Below are positions 35,901 through 47,826 of a stretch of 64,000 nt of DNA, piece after piece. Every line of letters starts with the position of its first letter. Positions within the stretch are counted from its first letter, which is position 1. Source of the DNA: Mimachlamys varia (taxonomy: Eukaryota; Mollusca; Bivalvia; Pectinida; Pectinidae); assembly GCA_947623455.1 (NCBI GenBank), contig OX392530.1, forward strand, positions 1,587,501-1,651,500, written 5' to 3'. The position numbers and the translations under genes are program-made. The notes beneath the pieces are model-generated. The model saw only the letters and a list, made by a program, of their open reading frames with translations. It ran no database searches and was not told the DNA's origin.

Positions 35901-38900
35901 GGTTTCACGGATAGACACAGGAATGTAAGAATGGTTTCATGGATAGACAGAGGAATGCGAGAATGGTTTCATGGATAGACACAGGAATGTAAGAATGGTT
36001 TCATGGATAGACACAGGAATGCGAGAATGGTTTCACGGATAGACACAGGAATGCGAGAATGGTTTCACGGATAGACACAGGAATGCGAGAATGGTTTCAT
36101 GGATAGACACAGGAATGCGAGAATGGTTTCATGGATAGACACAGGAATGCGAGAATGGTTTCACGGATAGGTAAAGGAATGCGAGAATGGTTTCATGGAT
36201 AGACACAGGAACGCGAGAATGGTTTCATGGATAGACACAGGAATGCGAGAATGGTTTCACGGATAGGTAAAGGAATGCGAGAATAGTTTCACGGATAGAC
36301 ACAGGAATGTGAGAATGGTTTCATGGATAGACACAGGAATGTGAGAATGGTTTCATGGATAGACACAGGAATGCGAGAATGGTTTCATGGATAGACACAG
36401 GAATGCGAGAATGGTTTCATGGATAGACACAGGAATGCGAGAATGGTTTCATGGATAGACACAGGAATGTAAGAATTGTTTCATGGATAGACACAGGAAT
36501 GCGAGAATGGTTTCATGGATAGACACAGGAATGCGAGAATGGTTTCACGGATAGACACAGGAATGTGAGAATGGTTTCACGGATAGACACAGGAATGCGA
36601 GAATGGTTTCACGGATAGACACAGGAATGCGAGAATGGTTTCATGGATAGACACAGAAATGTGAGAATGGTTTCACGGATAGGTAAAGGAATGCGAGAAT
36701 GGTTTCACGGATAGACACAGGAATGCGAGAATGGTTTCACGGATAGACACAGAAATGTGAGAATGGTTTCATGGATAGACACAGGAATGCGAGAATGGTT
36801 TCACGGATAGACACAGGAATGTGAGAATGGTTTCACGGATAGGTAAAGGAATGCGAGAATGGTTTCACGGATAGACACAGAAATGTGAGAATGGTTTCAC
36901 GGATAGGTAAAGGAATGCGAGAATGGTTTCACGGATAGACACAGGAATGTGAGAATGGTTTCATGGATAGACACAGGAATGCGAGAATGGTTTCACGGAG
37001 AGGCACAGGAATGCGAGAATGGTTTCATGGATAGACACAGAAATGTGAGAAAGGTTTCACGGATAGACACAGGAATGTAAGAATGGTTTCACGGATAGAC
37101 ACAGGAATGTGAGAATGGTTTCATGGATAGACACAGAAATGTGAGAATGGTTTCACGGATAGGTAAAGGAATGCGAGAATGGTTTCACGGAGAGGCACAG
37201 GAATGTGAGAATGGTTTCACGGATAGATAAAGGAATGCGAGAATGGTTTCACGGATAGACACAGGAATGCGAGAATGGTTTCACGGATAGGTAAAGGAAT
37301 GCGAGAATGGTTTCACGGATAGGTAAAGGAATGCGAGAATGGTTTCATGGATAGACACAGGAATGTAAGAATGGTTTCACGGAGAGGAACAGAAATGCAA
37401 GAATGGTTTCACGGATAGGCACAGGAATGCGAGAATTGTTTCACGGATAGGTAAAGGAATCCGAGAACGATTTCACGGATAGGTAAAGGAATGCGAGAAT
37501 GGTTTCATGGATAGGTAAAGGAATGCGAGAACGATTTCACGGATAGGTAAAGGAATGCGAGAATGGTTTCATGGATAGACACAGGAATGCGAGAATGGTT
37601 TCACGGATAGACACAGGAATGCGAGAATGGTTTCACGGATAGACACAGGAATGCGAGAATGGTTTCACGGATAGACACAGGAATGCGAGAATGGTTTCAC
37701 GGATAGGTAAAGGAATGCGAGAATGGTTTCATGGATAGACACAGGAATGCGAGAATGGTTTCATGGATAGACACAGGAATGCGAGAATGGTTTCATGGAT
37801 AGACACAGGAATGTGAGAATGGTTTCACGGATAGGTAAAGGAATGTAATAATGGTTTCACGGATAGACACAGGAATGTAATAATGGTTTCATGGATAGAC
37901 ACAGGAATGCGAGAATGGTTTCACGGAGAGGAACAGAAATGCGAGAATGGTTTCACGGATAGGTAAAGGAATGCGAGAATGGTTTCATGGATAGACACAG
38001 GAATGTGAGAATGGTTTCACGGATAGACACAGGAATGTAAGAATGGTTTCATGGATAGACACAGGAATGTGAGAATGGTTTCACGGATAGGCACAGGAAT
38101 GTGAGAATGGTTTCACGGATAGACACAGGAATGCGAGAATGGTTTCATGGATAGACACAGGAATGCGAGAATGGTTTCATGGATAGACACAGGAATATGA
38201 GAATGGTTTCCTGGATAGACACAGGAATGTGAGAATGGTTTCCTGGATAGACACAGGAATGCGAGAATGGTTTCATGGATAGACACAGGAATGTAAGAAT
38301 GGTTTCCTGGACAGACACAGGAATGTGAGAATGGTTTCATGGATAGACACAGGAATGTAAGGATGGTTTCCTGGATAGACACAGGAATGTAAGAATGGTT
38401 TCATGGATAGACACAGGAATGCGAGAATGGTTTCCTGGATAGACACAGGAATGTGAGAATGGTTTCATGGATAGACACAGGAATGTAAGAATGGTTTCCT
38501 GGATAGACACAGGAATGTAAGAATGGTTTCATGGATAGACACAGGAATGCGAGAATGGTTTCATGGATAGACACAGGAATGCGAGAATGGTTTCCTGGAT
38601 AGACACAGGAATGTAAGAATGGTTTCATGGATAGACATAGGAATGTAAGAATGGTTTCCTGGATAGACACAGGAATGTAAGAATGGTTTCCTGGATAGAC
38701 ACAGGAATGTAAGAATGGTTTCCTGGATAGACACAGGAATGCGAGAATGGTTTCATGGATAGACACAGGAATGCGAGAATGGTTTCCTGGATAGACACAG
38801 GAATGTGAGAATGGTTTCATGGATAGGTAAAGGAATGCGAGAATGGTTTCCTGGATAGACACAGGAATGTGAGAATGGTTTCATGGATAGACACAGGAAT

Positions 38901-40323
38901 GTAAGAATGGTTTCACGGATAGACACAGGAATGTGAGAATGGTTTCATGGATAGACACAGGAATGCGAGAATGGTTTCATGGATAGACACAGGAATGCGA
39001 GAATGGTTTCACGGATAGGTAAAGGAATGTAAGAATGGTTTCACGGATAGACACAGGAATGTGAGAATGGCTCACGGATAGACACAGGAATGCGAGAATG
39101 GTTCCACGGATAGACACAGGAATGTAAGAATGGTTTCATGGATAGACACAGGAATGCGAGAATGGTTTCACGGATAGACACAGGAATGTGAGAATGGCTC
39201 ACGGATAGACACAGGAATGTGAGAATGGTTTCACGGATAGACACAGGAATGTGAGAATGGCTCACGGATAGACACAGGAATGTGAGAATGGTTTCATGGA
39301 TAGACACAGGAATGTAAGAATGGTTTCACGGATAGACACAGGAATGTAAGAATGGTTTCATGGATAGACACAGGAATGCGAGAATGGTTTCATGGATAGA
39401 CACAGGAATGTAAGAATGGTTTCACGGATAGACACAGGAATGTGAGAATGGCTCACGGATAGACACAGGAATGTGAGAATGGTTTCACGGAGAGGCACAG
39501 GAATGTGAGAATTGTTTCACGGATAGACACAGGAATGCGAGAATGGTTTCACGGATAGACACAGGAATGTGAGAATGGTTTCACGGAGAGGCACAGGAAT
39601 GTGAGAATGGTTTCACGGATAGACACAGGAATGTGAGAATGGTTTCACGGAGAGGCACAGGAATGTGAGAATGGCTCACGGATAGACACAGGAATGTGAG
39701 AATGGTTTCACGGAGAGGCACAGGAATGTGAGAATGGCTCACGGATAGACACAGGAATGTGAGAATGGTTTCACGGAGAGGCACAGGAATGTGAGAATGG
39801 TTTCACGGATAGACACAGGAATGTGAGAATGGTTTCACGGAGAGGCACAGGAATGTGAGAATGGTTTCACGGATAGACACAGGAATGTGAGAATGGCTCA
39901 CGGATAGACACAGGAATGTGATAATGGTTTCACGGATAGGTAAAGGAATGCGAGAATGGTTTCACGGATAGACACAGGAATGTGAGAATGGTTTCACGGA
40001 TAGACACAGGAATGTGAGAATGGTTTCACGGATAGGCACAGGAATGCGAGAATGGTTTCACGGATAGGTAAAGGAATGTAAGAATGGTTTCACGGATAGG
40101 CACAGGAATGTGAGAATGGTTTCACGGAGAGGCACAGGAATGTGAGAATGGTTTCACGGATAGGCACAGGAATGTGAGAATGGTTTCACGGAGAGGCACA
40201 GGAATGTGAGAATGGTTTCACGGATAGACACAGGAATGTGAGAATGGTTTCACGGATAGACACAGGAATGCGAGAATTGTTTCACGGATAGGCACAGGAA
40301 TGCGAGAATGGTATCACGGATAA
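23976..40323. repeat. 32-bp satellite, main 16.3-kb block
   Basis: About 510 further 32-bp units. Most variation sits at two CpG positions: GCGAG appears as GTGAG, GCAAG or GTAAG, and CACGG as CATGG. Linker types are mixed along the array. The left part has more GGTAAA and GAACAG linkers; the middle and right are dominated by GACACA, with a CCTGG variant concentrated at 38.2-38.9 kb. Rare variants reveal longer-period duplications of 352 bp, about 5150 bp and 5632 bp. Open frames on both strands (up to 153 codons) arise from phase accidents of the repeat and are not genes. It is not a CRISPR array: there are no spacers. Confidence 0.95.
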
Positions 40324-40528
40324 CAGATAAAACCTCATAACAAAGCCTTTTGTCAACACATTTATATATAGACCGGCCCTAATAAAGTATACGGATCACC
40401 AAGGAATATCGATAAAAATTGTGTTAAAGAATAATGAGCAAATATGACCTGGAGTATGGAAAATCAATAATAGTATACTAGAAAATGAGCGATATAAAAA
40501 ACGTATAGAAGAATGTATATTACAGACG

Positions 40529-41590
40529 GTGAATGAAAGTCGGCTTATGCATTTAGACAAAAGAAATACGTGGGATTTTTGTAAAATTATTATCAAAGAA
40601 GAGACAATTAAATATTGCAAAAACGCTTCAAAGGAAAAAAGCGATAAAATAGCAAATTTGGAACAAACACTTATGACACTAAACGAACAAAACAATAGTA
40701 GGAACGAAACTGAAATTCAGGATATAGAAATTACATTAGGTAAACTGTACAAAGAAAAAGCCAAGGGAGCACAGATAAGATCACGAATAAAATGGGCGGA
40801 AGAAGGAGAAAAAAATACGAAATATTTTTTAGGAATGGAGAAACAAAGACAAACACGAAAAGTAATTAAGACTTTGGAGGATAACAATGGGAAATTGGTT
40901 ACAGAGCCGGGAACTATATTAAACAACATCAAAAACTTTTATGAAACTTTGTATCGAACAACAGCACCGGATAAAGACAGTATAACAAAGTATGTAAATG
41001 AAACTGAAGTAAAACGGAAGCTAACACGAAAAGAAAGTGATACATGCGAAGGTAAAATTACAATAGAGGAGAGCACTAGTGCAATAAATAAAATGAAACT
41101 AAATAAAAGTCCAGGGCTAGATGGACTATCTGTAGAGTTTTACAGGACATTCTTGAAGACCATAGGGGTTATAGTAACAGATTCGTTAAATGAAGGCTAT
41201 GGAAGGGGGGAGTTAAGTAGTTCGCAGAAAATGGGTTTAGTCTCATTAATCTATAAGAAAAATAATCCTTTAGACTTAGCTAATTGGAGACCTATATCCC
41301 TGTTGAATATAGATTATAAAATTGCAGCTCATGTACTTGCGACTAGGTTAAAAAATGTAATGCCAAATATAATTGAAACTGACCAAAACGGTTATATAAA
41401 AAATAGATTTATAGGTTACAATATCAGACAAATTCAGGACATTATTGATTATTCGGAAAAATTTAACACAGACACATGTATATTATTTCTTGACTTTAAA
41501 AAAGCATTTGATACAATAGAATGGGACAGCCGTATTGAAAAGATATGGTTTTGGAAAGTCTTTTATGAAATGGATAACTACATTTTATAG
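40529..41590 (+). pseudogene. LINE reverse transcriptase, N-terminal fragment
   Basis: An open frame of 353 codons, starting at a non-ATG codon. The basic, helical first 150 residues match the region between endonuclease and RT in L1-like ORF2 (RIKWAEEGEKNTKYF). RT motifs follow: KSPGLDGLSVEFYR at 193-206, NWRPISLLN at 252-260, and LDFKKAFDTIEWD at 321-333 carrying the first catalytic Asp. It then shifts frame after EWDSRIEK. Confidence 0.85.
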
Positions 41591-43214
41591 AAATATAACA
41601 GCATGCGCGAAGAATAATAATTGGATAACCGGCGAATTTAATATATCTCGAGGAATTAGACAAGGATGTCCGTTGTCATGCTTAATTTTTGTGATAGCAG
41701 TTGAAATTATGGCAAATAGAATTAGAAACGACAAAGGAATATCTGGATTTCGGATAAATAAAAAACACATAAAAATATCACAACTTGCTGATGATTCAAC
41801 ACTTTTTCTAAGGTATTCAGACATACATAAAGTTTTAAAAATTATTGAAGATTTTGGTAGAGTTTCAGGTTTAAGGTTGAATAAAGGGAAAACAGAAGGG
41901 TTATTGTTGGGAAGTAAGAAAAGAAAAAGAAGTTTTTACGAGAGAATAGATTGGTCAAAAAGAGAAATAAAAGCACTTGGAATTTATTTTGGTACCAATA
42001 AAAAAGTATGCAGCAATCTGAACTGGGAAAGGAAAAAAACTACGATTGATGACATGCTTAAAAATTGGAAGAAACGAAAACTGACATTAATGGGGAAAAT
42101 TATGATAGTACAGGCACTTCTGATACCAAAGATTACATACTTGGCAACTACGCAAATTCTAGATTCGACGAAAATCAAGGAATTAGAACAATTAATATTT
42201 AAGTTTGTATGGGAAGGGAAGGGTGAGAAAGTAAAGAGAAAAACGATTATTGGGAAATACAAATTTGGTGGGTTAAATTTAAGAGACATAAAATCTCATA
42301 TAGATGTGTTAAGAATAAGCTGGGTGAAGAGATTAACTGATGAAACGGATGCCAATTGGAAGATCATTCCCCGGATAATGTTAGAGAAATACGGTTCAAA
42401 TTTCTTAATATTTAAGATGAATATAGGTAATTTAAGAAATATCAAAAATGTTAAGCGTGAGATTTCAGATTTTTATTACAATATACTTGAATCATGGGTA
42501 AAATTCAAAGGAATAGAAAGTACTTATGAAAATTATAGGAATATACGAAAATCAATTATATGGGGTAACAAAGAGATCAAGATATTAAATAACACATTGA
42601 TATACAAATCATGGGTAGACAGTAATATAATATTTGTTGAAGACATTATCAACCAACATGGGGAAATTGATGAAAATATAATATATACTAAACTTAGAGA
42701 TAAGCACAACTGGATCATTGAAACAGCAAAAATTAAAAAAGCCATTCCGAATGAATGGAAGATTTGTCTGAAAAAGGAAAAATCGTATAAAACGAGAGTA
42801 AAAATGGAGAATTATATATATATATGTTCCAACAAAGCAAATCGAAATATAAAGCTAGATGATTTAACAAACAAGAACATTTACGACATAGCATTGCAGC
42901 GCAAATTTGAAAAAAGTTATTGTTGGAACATGTGGATTAATAGATTTAACACAGAACATTATAAAGCATGTGAGTGTATGTTCGAATTCATATATAGTCA
43001 GCTCATAGATAACAGATACAAGATGTTTAGATGGAAGTTGTTCAATTATATAATTCCATGTAAGGTAAATTTAAAAAGATGGAAAATAGAAGATGATGAT
43101 GTATGTCATATATGCAATGAAAAGGAAAACTATGTCCATTATTTCATTGAATGTAAATACTTCATACAATTTTGGAAAGTGATACTAGATATTTTAAGAC
43201 GTCTCAGTCGGTAG
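41536..43214 (+). pseudogene. LINE reverse transcriptase, C-terminal fragment
   Basis: Continues the RT in another frame from RYGFGKSFMKWI. It holds RGIRQGCPLSC at about 39-49 and the catalytic LADDSTLFL at 84-92 (LADD in place of YADD). A thumb-like region follows, then a C-terminal CHIC...HYFIEC zinc knuckle (zf-RVT type) near residue 528. The two fragments overlap by about 50 nt because of one frameshift. Confidence 0.85.
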
Positions 43215-43220
43215 GGATTG

Positions 43221-44358
43221 GCCCAACCACTTGGACTTCCGTGAGCTCCGGCTATTAAAACGGTTATTTTTTAGATTAAAAATCTGTTGAGGTATATAAA
43301 CACTTGAAACAAATATTATGTCATATATTATATCAATGAATGGAAACGTAACTTCTATTTTTGGAAGAAGCCTCATTTGGTGGCACAAACACCGAAGATT
43401 GCTCTAGTTAGAAAATAACTTATGACTGAAAAAGTTCTTAATGGATAAAATATATACCTCAACTATATGCATGTGGTATGAAAAAGTATTCCTTAAATAT
43501 TGATTTGATAAGTAACGTATAGATATGACTGGAGGAAGTTTTGGTCGGTAGGGACTGGCCCAACCACTAAAACCACCTCTAGTCATACCTATATATATTA
43601 AACGGAATTACTATTACTAAAGAAAGAACTAAATAACGCCATCACTAACTAACACAGTGAGAGTGAAAGGGAATGTAAAAAATGTCCAGATAGAGTGTAA
43701 GAATGTTACAATGTTTGAAAGAGAATGACTGATGTATATGAGTTGAGTGTGGATAATTGATGTTAAAACGAAAATCAGATACATAATGATTAAATATAAG
43801 AAAATGAATGAAAAAGACAACAACAAAACAAACATGTACGATGATGAAATGGCTCGGTGCTAAGCACCAAATAATCTATATATATCATGATAAGATATTA
43901 GAGTAAAATACACGTATATGCACTTAATAACCACGCATGTACTAATAGATACTAACAGACTAATTATTTTTGTTTGATTTCTTGAAAGTGTACTTGGTAG
44001 AAAAGATGTGAAAAAATGTAAAACTATATAACTATATACAATATATACATGAGCCAAAACTGAGTACAAAAAAACAAAAAACACATTTATAGCTATAATT
44101 CATGTAACACTTCACTATTGGTCATAAGTATTTGTATTGGTCCATTTTTAAACCGATAATTTAGTGATTGAAATCATTAAAGGAATAAATCAATCATCTT
44201 TAAAGGCAATTAACACGGTATGTTTTTGTTGTTAATGGTTAATTAGAAGTAAGGTCTTCTTATTTCAATGAAGAAAGCCAAAGAAAAATTAGGATTTGTT
44301 TGCAAGGTTTTAACAAGTACTCATTTATGCAATAAGACTCCGTATTAGGAACATTTAT
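43221..44358. other. Non-coding DNA, possible LINE 3' UTR
   Basis: A phrase TCGGTAGGGA-TGGCCCAACC occurs at about 43208 and again at about 43543. Around the second, GACTGGAGGAAGTTTTGG and CCACCTCTAGTC form an imperfect hairpin. No gene seen. Confidence 0.45.
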
Positions 44359-44597
44359 TACTGTGAAAGCGGAATTCGCTGCATTTTCGCTAATTTCGCT
44401 GGAGTTGATTGAATCTCCGCGAATATATCCACACACAAACATATTAAGCACCACTCAAACTCTACAGTGTTTAATAGTATTATAGAAACATAGTGCAAAT
44501 CAGGACGATTGGCAGCACGTAAATTTCCACACCACGAACTGTTTGGAGGCTGCCAAAGCGAAAAGTTCCACGCGCGAAAATATTGGCTTTTACAGTA
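44359..44597. mobile_element. 239-bp MITE candidate with TACTGTRAAAGC ends
   Basis: The left end TACTGTGAAAGC (44359-44370) and right end GCTTTTACAGTA (44586-44597) are inverted with one mismatch. The inside is non-coding, with AATTTCGCTGG and GCGCGAAAATATTGG phrases. No unambiguous target-site duplication. Confidence 0.5.
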
Positions 44598-46270
44598 TTT
44601 AGTATGAACAAGTAGTCTTCAACTCAATCAGACTCGGCATTAGGAACATTTTCATCAGGTACATTTAATTTATAATTATGACCATGTATTCATTAACTCA
44701 ATCAGACCCCGCTTAAAATATTTCACTGCACCATACGGCCGAGTAGTTATTATTAAAAAATAAAATATACCACCAATATTCTACTGAATGCTGATCTGAC
44801 AGAAAACGGCCTTCAGCGCGTACCTTCTTCATGTCACGGATTTTTGCAATGCAGAATGTTGATTGATCATACTGTAAACACTTGGTTTTTTTTCTTTTTA
44901 TAAATTCAATTTTTTTCGATATGTAAAAAAGGAGTGAGAACATTTAATCAATAATAGCAATATCTGATTTTCCACACCGCAGAGACATATATATCTTAAA
45001 TATATTTGAATAGTGTGGTCCGCCGAGAAAACTCACGCATGTCGATACCAAAACTACTTGTTGCAATTAATGAACACTTGTAAAATTTGGATCTGGTAAA
45101 GAAACCTGTAGTGGCAATGACATATAACTGGTTGACTGCTTTGTCATAGAATAGAGGGAACGACATATCTCTTTCCGGTCGTGCTGTTTCAAATGGCAGA
45201 CAACATTTCGGATAAAATAGTTGAATCATTGGAAGCGGGCACAGGATTGACTGCTTGCTAATGTTGCACAACGAATTACTGAGAGAATGTTTCTGTTTTG
45301 ATTATACAGCTATTTCCGTCCAAAAACGTCATGTAGATATGTTTAATGTCAGGCATGATTTCTCCGTGGTCAATCGGGAACCGTCGGCACTTTCCGTAAA
45401 CGAGACATTCCAAAGTTTGTTGAGGTTTGGGTCACGTTCGTAAATACGTGTGTTTTAAGTATGTTTCTGAAAAATGTATCCTATTTGAATGAACACGGAA
45501 TATATTCACAAATAAACTTAAGTCACTTTAATTGTATTTAGGTACAATGTTGAAGCTTTATTATCTATGTTTGTATATTAGATCGCCTTGAAACCTACTA
45601 GTAGTATCAAATAATTTGTGAAAAGGTTGAGTAAAAAGAATAGCATCACCTTAAATTCTACACAGGTCTGTATTAGATTGATATTAACGATCATGTAACT
45701 TCTTGAACTTACTCGTCACCCCAAATCAATTAAACAGTGGGCGATTACAAGGTATTTGTCTGTAAGTCTAGTATCGGACGTATACATACTTCTGTCTATG
45801 AACAAGAAAAGTTTAAACATGCGAATACCAATACAGTCATTTGCTTCTATTGAATCCGAAACTTTATTTGCTACTTTTAGTGATAATAGTGGGGATGATA
45901 CTGTATTTACATACAGCAAAATATGACAGCATACTTAAAATTTAACAAGTCACGCTTGGCGCGTTTGCATCAAGACCTTGAAAAAAGGGAAAAAGAACAA
46001 TTCTTATGGTAACATGCGATGTGGTAAATCAGAGTGCATTGTCATCAATCAAGTAACAACATATTCCTTTGGAGAAGTGGCAGTGCAGCAATGGTCACCA
46101 ACGGTGACTCGGAGGTAGATTGGTTGAGTGAAGTTCAAACAAATGATTCACATCATGTACGAATTCTTCATGACATGAAGCTTATACCAAAGGTACAGCG
46201 ACAGAACTTTGATAAAGTGCACATGAACAAAGACCAGAAGACAGATAAAACGAATCATGTTCGAACTTTA
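44598..46270. other. Non-coding DNA, no gene recognised
   Basis: Short open frames on both strands, such as 44996-45271 minus, show no recognisable domain. Confidence 0.45.
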
Positions 46271-46935
46271 CACGTGATAGATATCCATTGAATGTGAATA
46301 TAAAACAGATTTTACGGCATTGCGACATGAAAGGGTTCGCAGATGCACCACCAATCAATGTGTTTGATTATCGCTACATCATCAACCCAAATGATACATG
46401 TAACGGATTAGATGCCGTTCGGTTTTTATTCGTAGTGAAAAGCGCTCCACACAAAGCATCAAAACAGGAAATCATCCGCGATTCCTGGGCCGACATATAG
46501 CGATTCAGATTATTTTCTCCTTTGGCATGCCTGACAAAGAAGTTTTATTAGAACCACAAGATGATAACGATAAATACCATGATATTTTCCTCGTTAATTA
46601 CAAATATAGTTATTGTTACTTAATCCTGAAAACAATGAGCGGATTAAAGGGGGCGGTAACTTCCTGTGCACGTGCCATGTACGTAGTTTCCATGGATGAC
46701 GATATTTACGTCACGCCTGACCTGCTTCTTAAATATCTCGACAATCTTCCCAGCGGAAAGCAAAGACTCTATTCTTCGGTCACCGTTTAACAGTTACCAT
46801 GACAATAGGGGATCCATCATCGAAATGGAACACACCCAAGACTCAGTACACTTTTTAAAAGTATCCCCATTAAATATTTGGTGGATTTGTAATTATGGCT
46901 AAGTCAACTGTGAGTAGCAGCAATGTATACTGATT
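46271..46935 (+). pseudogene. Degraded GT31 beta-1,3-galactosyltransferase copy
   Basis: Clearly homologous to the intact genes at 52.5 and 60.9 kb but broken. It reads YPLNVNIKQIL, then KGFADAPPINVFDYRYI, then FLFVVKSAPHK, ending WADI-stop at 46500. A second frame resumes with IIFSFGMPDKE and contains MDDDIYVTPDLLLKYL (DxD motif kept), stopping at 46790. A third frame holds TLFFGHRLTV and FGGFVIMAKSTV to about 46930. It therefore has at least two frameshifts and several stops. The Cys of the YPCNVN element is Leu here, and the EDVY-like C-terminus is not recognisable. The 5' part (46034-46290) is possibly its stem region. Confidence 0.85.
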
Positions 46936-47640
46936 CTACATTAGTTTAGAAATTTTGGATTCCCATAAGGAACCAAACGAATTGTGTAAAATAAAGGAAA
47001 ACTCCCAAATGTTAGCCATAGCCGACATTAAATATGTAGAAGTCAGAGCAATAAAATCGCCGCTGATTTGGCTATGCTAATTGTTAATTACACTAATACT
47101 AATGCGCGATACATGTACGAAATGAAGATCAAAGAGCCAATCGATTTCACCATGCTCTAATGCCTGGTTTTGTTAAAGATGTTTCATTGCTTGTGCTCTG
47201 AAGGGCATGAGGTATGGATTAGGAAATTCCTAATGGGTATTAAACATATATAGTATTACATCATGTCGTTGTTTGGAATTAAAACGGTACTTTCTATTCA
47301 TTGTAAAGATTTTTAGTTTAAAGTTCAGATAAACCAACAGCATAATAAGTGGCTTCTTGTTTCATCTCTACAATATACATTGAAGTATCACAGCACCAAC
47401 AACATGGGAATTGCATTGAGAACCTCACAAATGGCGCTTGACACTGTTGTCAAGCGTGACGTCATCAGAAATTGCGTCCAACAGTACGTTACAAATTCCC
47501 ACACTTTTGTGATATACATTGTAGCAGTATTTGTGTCATGCCACTTTAAATGTATTAGATATGACATTTATTGGTTTTCCAATCGAATAGCGTATTCAAG
47601 CATTGGACTGTTTTGCAAGTGAATTGTAATGTTTGCAAGG
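46936..47640. other. Non-coding DNA, no gene seen
   Basis: Nothing recognisable beyond the decayed end of the upstream pseudogene. Confidence 0.45.
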
Positions 47641-47646
47641 TTAAAG

Positions 47647-47826
47647 ATGACGCAACACACATATATGCTGCACCTTTTTAATTTAGTAATAGACACGGTA
47701 TGCCGAAAAAATGAATTAAACTGCATCATAAATTGTTTCGTCCAGCAGAAGGGTCAGGTGCTTTATGAATTTAGTTTCAAATCGTATACTACGAAAATGT
47801 GTATTTTATGTACTATGCCACCTCTG
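47647..47826 (-). mobile_element. Retrozyme-like fragment with half a hammerhead
   Basis: Read on the minus strand it keeps only the 3' half of the ribozyme, GGACGAAACA (47735-47744) through GATGCAG. The CUGANGA strand and stem II 5' arm are missing. The flanks, including the shared end GATGAC-CAACACACA and the run CGAAAAAATGAATTAAACTG, match the copies at 54.7 and 59.4 kb. Confidence 0.65.

Larger units (their letters stand above)
40324..43220 (+). mobile_element. 5'-truncated L1/Tx1-like LINE, inactive
   Basis: Non-LTR retrotransposon ORF2 remnant. It keeps the linker region, reverse transcriptase and C-terminal zinc knuckle, but no AP-endonuclease domain. It begins directly where the satellite ends. 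At least two frameshifts break it: one in an A-run near 40497, where PGVWKINN sequence shifts out of frame, and one near 41536 in the reverse transcriptase. The 3' end is unclear; sequence to about 43860 may be its 3' UTR, but I see no poly-A or target-site duplication. Confidence 0.85.

Noticed and set aside
25915..39784. Long open frames on both strands of the satellite (up to 153 codons)
   Set aside because: The 32-nt period rotates through all three frames; the open stretches depend on chance absence of TAG/TAA/TGA in certain variants and have no domain, splice or start support.
22002..40323. CRISPR-like array of 32-bp repeats
   Set aside because: Units abut directly with no spacers, and the context is a eukaryotic genome with introns; it is a satellite.
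44996..45271. 91-codon minus-strand open frame
   Set aside because: No recognisable domain, no splice-site support and no repeat elsewhere in the window; not enough to call a gene.
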